A stretch of 14,834 nt of DNA, from assembly GCA_964597275.1 (NCBI GenBank), contig CAZQXS010000090.1:1-14834 (forward strand), given 5' to 3'. The position numbers were made by a program, and so were the translations under genes. Numbering within the stretch: the first letter of the stretch is position 1; each line of letters starts with the position of its first letter. Positions 1-6,732 of this stretch are shown one piece after another. This stretch comes from UBA8110 sp964597275 (lineage in GTDB: Bacteria > SAR324 > NAC60-12). The notes below the pieces were generated by a model, which was given only the letters and a program-made list of their open reading frames with translations, ran no database searches and was not told the DNA's origin.

Positions 1-1
1 G

Positions 2-1495
2 CTACTCCGGGCGCATGGTGGGGAAGAGGATCACGTCGCGGATGGTGTACTGCCCGGTGAGCAGCATGACCATGCGGTCCATGCCGATGCCGATGCCGCC
101 CATCGGAGGCATGCCGTACTCCATCGCCCGCAGGTAATCTTCGTCGAGCGGATGGGTTTCGGCCTCGCCGCCGCGTCCGCGCTCGACCTGCTCCTCCATC
201 AGGCGACGCTGCACCACGGGGTCGTTGAGTTCGGAGTAGGCGTTGGCCATTTCCCAGCCGTTGATGAACGCCTCAAAGCGCTCGATCAGTTCCGGGTTGC
301 TGCGGTGGGATTTGCAGAGCGGGCTGGTCTCCTTGGGGTGGTCCGTGATGAAGGTGGGCTGGATCAGTTTCGGTTCGCAGGTTTCCTCGAAAACCAGTTG
401 CATCGCCAGCCCCCGGTTCCAGCCTCCGTCCAATTCCCAGCCCCGCTGGGCGAGCAGGTTCTGGAGTTCCTCGTCGCTCATTCCGGAAATGGCAATTCCG
501 CCCAGCGACTCAATCGCCTCGGCCATCGTCATGCGCTGCCACGGAGCCTTCACGTCAATCGTCTTGCCGTCGTACTCGAACTGCGTGGTGCCGTTTAACG
601 CGAGGGCGCAGCGGCTGTAGATCTCCTCGCAGTGCCGCATCATCGTGGTGTAGTCCACGTTGGCCTGATAAAACTCCAGCATCGAGAACTCCGGGTTGTG
701 CGTGCGGTCAATGCCCTCGTTGCGGAAGTCCTTGACGAATTCAAAGACCGCATCGAAGCCCCCGGCGATGAGACGCTTGAGGTAGAGTTCGTTGGAGATG
801 CGCAGGTAAAAGGTCTGGTCCAGCGCGTTGTGATGCGTGGTGAACGGAGTCGCGTTGGCTCCACCGTAAACCGCCTGAAGCGTAGGGGTTTCGACCTCCA
901 GCATCCCCTGCTCGGCAAGGTAGTTCCGGGTCGTCTGGAAAATTGTGTTGCGCTGCAGAAAGACTTGCGCGACCTCCGGATTCAGCGCCAAGTCCACATA
1001 CCGCTGGCGGTAGCGGAATTCCTTGTCCGTCACCTCGTCGTGGACGATGCGCTCGCCGTCCTTTTCCTCAACCTTGGGAACCGGCATGGGACGGATTGCC
1101 TTGGAGAGCAACATGACCTCCTGCGCCCGCAGCGTCAGTTCTCCCGTCTTGGTGCGCATCATCGTTCCGGTGATGCCCAGAAAGTCGCCGATGTCGCACA
1201 AACCGAATTGCTCGAACCCGGAATCGCCCACCTCGTCCTTGCGAACGTAGATTTGGAGGCGTTGATGCTGCGCCTGCACATTTCCGAACATCGCCTTGCC
1301 CTGCCCCCGAACCGCCATCAGCCGCCCCGAAAGCCGAACCTGCGCTCCGGATTCCAGCAGGGCGTCCCCCTGCTCCTGAAGTTCCGGAACGGTGTGGGTG
1401 CTGTCGAACGAATAGGGGTAAGGCTCCACTCCGAGTTCCCGGAAACGGGCGAGCTTGTCGAGGCGGGTTTGGCGCTGATCGGAAGAGTCCTGCAT
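2..1495 (-). CDS. lysS: Lysyl-tRNA synthetase, class II
   Basis: This cytoplasmic enzyme charges tRNA-Lys with lysine using ATP. The 497-residue product has the usual class II LysRS length and order. An N-terminal OB-fold anticodon-binding domain (about residues 50-150) is followed by the catalytic domain. Motif 2 is visible as FRNEGIDRTHNPEF from residue 257, and motif 3 as GIGIGMDR from about residue 467, near the C-terminus. The open frame extends 23 codons upstream to 1564. I chose the ATG at 1495 because MQDSSDQRQTRLDKLARFRELG looks like a LysRS N-terminus while the extension is not conserved-looking. No clear Shine-Dalgarno precedes it. The TAG stop lies at 2-4, so the gene is complete. 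It diverges from the small gene at 1647. Identification is very secure; the exact start is less so. Confidence 0.96.
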   Translation of the reverse strand: MQDSSDQRQTRLDKLARFRELGVEPYPYSFDSTHTVPELQEQGDALLESGAQVRLSGRLMAVRGQGKAMFGNVQAQHQRLQIYVRKDEVGDSGFEQFGLCDIGDFLGITGTMMRTKTGELTLRAQEVMLLSKAIRPMPVPKVEEKDGERIVHDEVTDKEFRYRQRYVDLALNPEVAQVFLQRNTIFQTTRNYLAEQGMLEVETPTLQAVYGGANATPFTTHHNALDQTFYLRISNELYLKRLIAGGFDAVFEFVKDFRNEGIDRTHNPEFSMLEFYQANVDYTTMMRHCEEIYSRCALALNGTTQFEYDGKTIDVKAPWQRMTMAEAIESLGGIAISGMSDEELQNLLAQRGWELDGGWNRGLAMQLVFEETCEPKLIQPTFITDHPKETSPLCKSHRSNPELIERFEAFINGWEMANAYSELNDPVVQRRLMEEQVERGRGGEAETHPLDEDYLRAMEYGMPPMGGIGIGMDRMVMLLTGQYTIRDVILFPTMRPE

Positions 1496-1581
1496 GGTGT
1501 GGTGGAACGGGATTTTGTTCAGTGTGAAAATGTTCAAATTACGCGAATCCGCCCACACCCACAATGCAATTGTCGGAAGTG

Positions 1582-1609
1582 TTGTGGTTGCCCGCCGTTC
1601 CCTTATACT
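1582..1609 (+). promoter_or_regulatory. Candidate sigma70 promoter for the 54-residue protein gene
   Basis: A -10 hexamer TATACT (1604-1609) is preceded, after 16 nt, by a weak -35 TTGTGG (1582-1587). Transcription would start near 1616, about 30 nt before the ATG at 1647. The -10 matches consensus in five of six positions and the -35 in three. This is a reading by eye only. Confidence 0.5.
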
Positions 1610-1646
1610 GAATCCGGCACCTCACCCTGACCAACCCGGAGGCTTC

Positions 1647-1811
1647 ATGGACCCCAGCCAGTATCATCAGGAATATCGAGCCTACATGGAGTTCGCGCTC
1701 CAGCGCTTCCTCATCGAACAGCGCGGCTTCACGGAATACGACGCGAAGACCAAGGTGATGCAGGACTTCGAGGAAGTCGAGCGCGAAGCCCGCGCCGCTG
1801 GATACCTCTGA
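1647..1811 (+). CDS. Small conserved-looking protein of unknown function (54 aa)
   Basis: I do not recognise this protein. It is 54 residues, highly charged, with no signal peptide or membrane segment. The body (YRAYMEFALQRFLIEQRGF, then DAKTKVMQDFEEVEREARAAGYL) looks like two amphipathic helices separated by a short turn. The frame is open from 1494. The ATG at 1647 is chosen because GGAGG (1638-1642) sits 4 nt upstream and a promoter-like TATACT lies at 1604-1609. The upstream extension overlaps the lysS start and looks non-coding. It is divergent from lysS and 33 nt upstream of the CIRCE element. The good ribosome-binding site and protein-like composition argue that it is real. Its function is unknown. 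Confidence 0.7.
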   Translation: MDPSQYHQEYRAYMEFALQRFLIEQRGFTEYDAKTKVMQDFEEVEREARAAGYL

Positions 1812-1844
1812 TTTTCCCACTTCTTGCCCCACTTTCCCGCCTCG

Positions 1845-1871
1845 TTAGCACTCATCGGAGTTAAGTGCTAT
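1845..1871 (+). promoter_or_regulatory. CIRCE operator (HrcA binding site)
   Basis: The sequence is TTAGCACTC, a 9-nt spacer, then AAGTGCTAT. The CIRCE consensus is TTAGCACTC-N9-GAGTGCTAA. The left arm is perfect, the right arm matches seven of nine, and the spacer length is exact. In many bacteria the HrcA repressor binds this element to control groESL, and groES follows here. It lies immediately upstream of the best -35 hexamer (1879). Confidence 0.92.
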
Positions 1872-1878
1872 TTTTTTC

Positions 1879-1907
1879 TTGAGGATGCTTCGGGAATGCG
1901 GTAACAT
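1879..1907 (+). promoter_or_regulatory. Candidate groESL promoter
   Basis: TTGAGG (1879-1884) and TAACAT (1902-1907) are separated by 17 nt, giving a housekeeping-type promoter with four of six matches in each box. Transcription would start near 1914, leaving a leader of about 107 nt before groES. I see no convincing sigma32 -10 (CCCCAT-like) at the right distance. The -35 begins 7 nt after the CIRCE element, so bound HrcA could occlude RNA polymerase. Confidence 0.5.
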
Positions 1908-2020
1908 TTTGTTATCTTGGAACCGCCGGAGCATTGTGACCCGGCAGCTTCTTCAGAGTGTTCAGCGCCCTTCCGGGCCGTTGGACCCCTTTCCAAAACC
2001 CAGATTCCGAAAGGAGAACT

Positions 2021-2305
2021 ATGATTCGTCCACTGCAAGACCGCGTGCTGGTCAAGCGGATCGAGGCCGACGAGATGACGGCTGGTGGAATCATCATTCC
2101 GGACACCGCCAAAGAGAAGCCCCAAGAGGGGGAAGTCGTTGACGCAGGTCCGGGCAAGCGCCTCGACAATGGCTCCGTGCAGGAGATGAGCGTCAAGAAG
2201 GGCGACAAGATTCTGTTCAGCAAGTATGGCGGAACGGATGTGACCATTGATGGTAACGACTACCTGATCATGCGCGAGGACGACATCCTCGGCGTGGTGG
2301 TCTGA
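2021..2305 (+). CDS. groES: Co-chaperonin GroES (Hsp10)
   Basis: GroES forms the heptameric lid of the GroEL folding chamber in the cytoplasm. The 94-residue product has the family's usual length and sequence. It opens with MIRPLQDRVLVKR, carries the mobile-loop segment EMTAGGIIIPDTAKEKPQEG (residues 18-37), and ends with the conserved YLIMREDDILGVV. The frame is open from 1958, but AAGGAG (2011-2016) lies 4 nt before the ATG at 2021, which also gives the canonical N-terminus. groEL follows after a 41-nt gap in the same operon. Expression is expected to be heat-inducible through HrcA acting on the upstream CIRCE element. Nothing in the protein looks unusual. Confidence 0.98.
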   Translation: MIRPLQDRVLVKRIEADEMTAGGIIIPDTAKEKPQEGEVVDAGPGKRLDNGSVQEMSVKKGDKILFSKYGGTDVTIDGNDYLIMREDDILGVVV

Positions 2306-2346
2306 TCCCCTGAGCTACTCATCAACTCCTAAACTGAAAAGTCAAA

Positions 2347-3999
<1,653 letters not shown>

Positions 4000-4026
4000 T
4001 CATTCCGTTCAGGAATCCCTGAGCGC

Positions 4027-4067
4027 AAGGCGGGTTTGTCGAAAGGCAGGCCCGCCTTTTTTGTTTT
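4027..4067 (+). terminator. Intrinsic terminator of groESL
   Basis: The arms 4027-4040 and 4045-4058 pair over 14 bp. The outer eight pairs (AAGGCGGG with CCCGCCTT) are perfect and the inner six include G-U wobbles. They close on a GAAA (GNRA) tetraloop at 4041-4044. A T-rich run (TTTTTTGTTTT) follows from 4057. On the minus strand the hairpin has no U-tract, so it is not a convincing terminator for dksA, which ends at 4074. Confidence 0.93.
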
Positions 4068-4073
4068 GTGGGA

Positions 4074-4430
4074 CTATTTGCGAAGCTCGCCAGCCTCCTG
4101 CACTTCCTTGCAGGAGATGCAGTAGGTCGTCACCGGGCGGATCTTGAGTCGCTCCACACCAATGTCCTCCCCGCATTCCTCGCAGGAGCCGAAAGAGCCG
4201 TCTTCGATGCGCTCCAGCGCCTCCTCGATCTTGCCCATCAGCTTGCGCTCCCGGTCGCGAATGCGCAACACCGTGATGTGTTCGGTTTCCATCGCGGCGC
4301 GGTCGTTGGGGTCGGGGTAGAGGGTGCTTTCCTCCTGCATGTCATGCAGGGTGCCTTCCGACTCGCCGAGGATTTCCTGTCGCTGCCCCTCCAACTGGGT
4401 GCGAAAATCTTCCAGATCTTGGTCTTCCAT
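4074..4430 (-). CDS. dksA: DksA/TraR-family RNA polymerase regulator
   Basis: DksA binds the RNA polymerase secondary channel and works with ppGpp in the stringent response. The 118-residue product has a coiled-coil N-terminal half whose tip carries DPNDRA (residues 40-45), the DxxDxA motif needed for activity in E. coli DksA. A C4 zinc finger follows (C83, C86, C104, C107). The body RDRERKLMGKIEEALERIEDGSFG is strongly DksA-like. The protein lacks the N-terminal extension of the 151-residue E. coli form, as do many deltaproteobacterial DksA proteins. The ATG at 4430 gives this standard short form; a GTG at 4493 is in frame, but its extension is unlike the family. It is third in a minus-strand run after the FIST gene and lptE, 148 nt beyond lptE, so it may have its own promoter. 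Confidence 0.92.
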   Translation of the reverse strand: MEDQDLEDFRTQLEGQRQEILGESEGTLHDMQEESTLYPDPNDRAAMETEHITVLRIRDRERKLMGKIEEALERIEDGSFGSCEECGEDIGVERLKIRPVTTYCISCKEVQEAGELRK

Positions 4431-4529
4431 GGTTTTTCCGAAAGCAAAGGGGGCCGCATCCGGGTTGGGCGTCCCTGCACAACGAACCGCCACACCCCCT
4501 CAGTTCAAGTAGCCGACAGCATACGGGAA

Positions 4530-4559
4530 ATGCACGAAGACGAAAAGCTCTTTGTGCAT
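4530..4559. repeat. Inverted repeat between lptE and dksA
   Basis: ATGCACGAAG (4530-4539) and CTTTGTGCAT (4550-4559) can pair over 10 positions around a 10-nt loop, with one G-T wobble on the plus strand (an A-C mismatch on the minus strand). It lies 20 nt after the lptE stop. No T-run follows on the minus strand, so it is not a canonical terminator. It could be an mRNA-stabilising or processing hairpin. Confidence 0.4.
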
Positions 4560-4578
4560 CGGGGCGGAAGGCTTCGTG

Positions 4579-5121
4579 CTAAAAATCCAGAAAAATGCGG
4601 TGATGAACCTGCTCGGCGTAGCGTTGGATGAGGTGATGCAACGCCGGAGTCAGCCCCTGTCGCGAGAGTTGGGTGGTGTCGTAAGTTCCCACACTTCCGG
4701 TTTCCACGGTCAGCCTTGGATCGTTCCAGAGGGTCTTGCGGTTGCGGCGGTCCTCCAGCACCACCTGCCCGCGCAGACGCAGGCCAATCCCGGCATCGGC
4801 TTCCGACCCCTGCTTGAACTCCTGCAAGCTGAGCAGGGTGATCGTGAGCGCCAGATCAGCGAGTTCAGGAGGCTTCAGCTTCAGCTTCTCGTTGGCGCGA
4901 AAGCGAGTGCGGAGTTCGGAGGCGAGGCGGGTTTCCAGCCCGGACTGATCCGTCCGGTTCTGCACGGGAAGCAGGGCGAGCGACTGGGCCTCTGCCGGAA
5001 GCGGGCGTGACCCGGCCTCGAAGTGGTAGCCGCATCCCGCAAGGGCCAGCCCCAGCAGCAGGCCAACAATGACCAGCCGCCATCGGCTCAGAAAGAGTAA
5101 GCTTGCTGAAATCCGGAACAT
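4579..5121 (-). CDS. lptE: LPS-assembly lipoprotein LptE
   Basis: LptE plugs the outer-membrane LptD barrel and helps insert lipopolysaccharide at the cell surface. The 180-residue product begins with a hydrophobic signal peptide ending in the lipobox LAGC, so C30 would be acylated. GYHF immediately follows the cysteine and is the hallmark N-terminus of mature LptE. The rest has the expected mixed alpha/beta composition, including VQNRTDQSGLE and RLRGQVVLEDRR. The ATG lies 5 nt after the stop of the upstream FIST gene, and no Shine-Dalgarno is obvious, so translational coupling is likely. It implies an outer membrane with LPS in the host. LptE is poorly conserved overall, so the call rests mainly on the lipobox and CGYHF. 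Confidence 0.85.
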   Translation of the reverse strand: MFRISASLLFLSRWRLVIVGLLLGLALAGCGYHFEAGSRPLPAEAQSLALLPVQNRTDQSGLETRLASELRTRFRANEKLKLKPPELADLALTITLLSLQEFKQGSEADAGIGLRLRGQVVLEDRRNRKTLWNDPRLTVETGSVGTYDTTQLSRQGLTPALHHLIQRYAEQVHHRIFLDF

Positions 5122-5126
5122 CAGGC

Positions 5127-6299
5127 TCAGAGGTACACCAGCACGAGAACTCCGGTGTAGGAGTAGAGTTGCAGTCCGGCAGGAACGCGGGCCAGCTCGT
5201 AGCCCCCGAAAAAGCCGATCAGCGGGAACTCGCCCAGCACCTCCCGGATGGCTTCCGTGTCCACGTCCGAGCGGCCATACAGTGCCTCGCCGCGTGCCGC
5301 GCAGTTGAAGTACACCCCAAACGCCGGAGGTTCCGGCTCCTCCGCCTTGATGCGCTCCAGCATCCCGTAGAGGTCCTGCTCGGCAGTGACGGGACTGCGG
5401 TACGCAAAGGACACGACCATGCCTTCCTGCACGAGCTGCGGCACCTCCAGCCCCTGAGTGGGCACGTCAATGCCCGTGAGGTTGCGCACGAGCGCGGCAT
5501 CCGCCGTGAACTCCGGGGTTTCCGGATCGAGCGGAAAGCTGAGCAGCAGGTGATGCGCGGCGGTTTCCAGACTGGTGAGGCCCAGCTCGGAGCCGACCGT
5601 GACAAACGCCTCCAGCGCCGGATGGTCGTCCAGCCGCACGATGAGGTTGTCCTTGACCTCGGTGATGAACATGGGATCGCCGAGCGGAACGCAGGACTGC
5701 GTGACCCCAACCCGGTAGCGCGGAACCCCCGTGAGCGCCAAGCCGCCGGCTCCGCACGTCACCGTGCCGCCCGGTCCAAACTGCACCGATTCCTGCATGC
5801 TCCCGTCGTCGCACGAGCCTGCGCCGAAGACCATCGGACGGGTCTTCGCGTAGTTCATGGTGTTGATGAAGTTGAAGGCCTGATTGCGGTAAACGTCTGG
5901 AAAGAGGAACACGAGCGGGTCGTCGTGAAAGCGCTCCAGCACTTCCTTGAGCTGCTGGTTGACGCTGGCGCTGTCCGGAAGCTCCTGGTATTTCGCAAAG
6001 GCCAGCGGCTGAAGCCCCGGCGTGTGCGCCAGCATCACGGCCAGTGCGGGAGCGCCCGTGGTTTCTCCCTCTCCGGTCAACACCCCCGCTCCACTGCATC
6101 CTGCGATCATGTGGCATCCGGTTTCCTCCACCAACTGGCTGCGGATTTGCTCGGCTTGCGGCAAGTGCGGGGCGGTGAAAAACACCAAGCCCCAGTCCAC
6201 CTGTTGCAGTTCCGCATGGGTGAAGGCCGCCTGAAGCGCCTCTTCCAGTGCGCTCAGCGAATCCGGGTTCCGGGAGAGTCCAACGCCGATCTGGGCCAC
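5127..6299 (-). CDS. FIST-domain signal-transduction protein
   Basis: FIST proteins are predicted sensory modules that bind small ligands, possibly amino acids, and are often linked to two-component or c-di-GMP systems. The 390-residue product matches the two-part family: FIST_N from the start (AQIGVGLSRNPDSLSALEEAL, with CHMIAGCSGAGVLTGEG), then FIST_C near the end (NCAARGEALYG at about residue 332 and FPLIGFFGGYELA). It has no kinase, receiver, GGDEF or membrane segment, so it stands alone. The frame is open up to an ATG at 6428, only 9 nt from the divergent lipoprotein ATG, leaving no room for regulatory DNA. I therefore prefer the GTG at 6299, which begins exactly at the domain. lptE starts 5 nt downstream. 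Its partner is not visible. Confidence 0.85.
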   Translation of the reverse strand: MAQIGVGLSRNPDSLSALEEALQAAFTHAELQQVDWGLVFFTAPHLPQAEQIRSQLVEETGCHMIAGCSGAGVLTGEGETTGAPALAVMLAHTPGLQPLAFAKYQELPDSASVNQQLKEVLERFHDDPLVFLFPDVYRNQAFNFINTMNYAKTRPMVFGAGSCDDGSMQESVQFGPGGTVTCGAGGLALTGVPRYRVGVTQSCVPLGDPMFITEVKDNLIVRLDDHPALEAFVTVGSELGLTSLETAAHHLLLSFPLDPETPEFTADAALVRNLTGIDVPTQGLEVPQLVQEGMVVSFAYRSPVTAEQDLYGMLERIKAEEPEPPAFGVYFNCAARGEALYGRSDVDTEAIREVLGEFPLIGFFGGYELARVPAGLQLYSYTGVLVLVYL

Positions 6300-6359
6300 G
6301 GTGCAATTACGAGTCGTGTGAATGGAAAAGGGTTCAGGCTTGTGCTTCGGCTGGAAACC

Positions 6360-6388
6360 TTTAAGCTGGCTGCATTGCAGGATATCAA
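6360..6388 (-). promoter_or_regulatory. Weak candidate promoter for the FIST-lptE transcript
   Basis: On the minus strand TTGATA (6383-6388) matches the -35 consensus in five of six positions and is followed after 17 nt by CTTAAA (6360-6365), a poor -10. If real, transcription would start near 6353, upstream of the GTG at 6299 but downstream of the ATG at 6428. That would support the shorter FIST protein. Confidence 0.3.
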
Positions 6389-6437
6389 CGGCCTCAGAGT
6401 GCCGCACCCCGCAGGAAACCGCAAGCATTCCCGTTTC

Positions 6438-6686
6438 ATGACTGCTCTTTCAATCCGGAAACACCGCTGGTTTGCGCTCAGTCTGCTGGGCGGCTGGCTA
6501 CTGACTTCGTGCAGCGAAGCCCCGCTTTGGAGCAACCAAGGCGACGCCTGCGTGTACGAATCCACAAAACCACCCTTGCGCCGCGTCGTCAACTATTCCG
6601 ACAACGCACTCTGCGAGCGCAAACGTCCGGCACGGACTCCGCCCAACCCGCGAGTCCGCATGACCCAAGAGATGCCGGAATCGTGA
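6438..6686 (+). CDS. Predicted small lipoprotein (82 aa, unknown function)
   Basis: I do not recognise a family. The N-terminus has a basic stretch (RKHR), a hydrophobic core (WFALSLLGGWLL) and a lipobox LTSC, so C25 would be the lipidated residue. Serine at +2 favours outer-membrane sorting under the E. coli rule. The mature part is about 58 residues, basic and proline-rich (KRPARTPPNPRVR), with two further cysteines. It lies between the divergent FIST gene and the dehydrogenase gene, ending 46 nt before the latter, so it could share that transcript. The ribosome-binding site is weak (CAGGAAA about 17 nt upstream). The frame is open much further upstream only because of shadow coding opposite the FIST gene. 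Moderately confident that it is expressed. Confidence 0.6.
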   Translation: MTALSIRKHRWFALSLLGGWLLTSCSEAPLWSNQGDACVYESTKPPLRRVVNYSDNALCERKRPARTPPNPRVRMTQEMPES

Positions 6687-6732
6687 ATCCACGGAGTTTT
6701 CCAGCCCTTCTACAACTCCGACGACTCTTGCA

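Noticed and set aside
632..1630. Long plus-strand open frame opposite lysS
   Set aside because: It lies wholly antisense to a certain LysRS gene. Its Leu/Val/Arg/His-rich composition is typical of a GC-rich shadow frame, and it has no recognisable motif.
5103..6437. Long plus-strand frame running into the lipoprotein gene
   Set aside because: The portion before 6438 is antisense to the FIST gene and the lptE start and has shadow-type composition. Only the last 82 codons look like a protein, with a signal peptide and lipobox.
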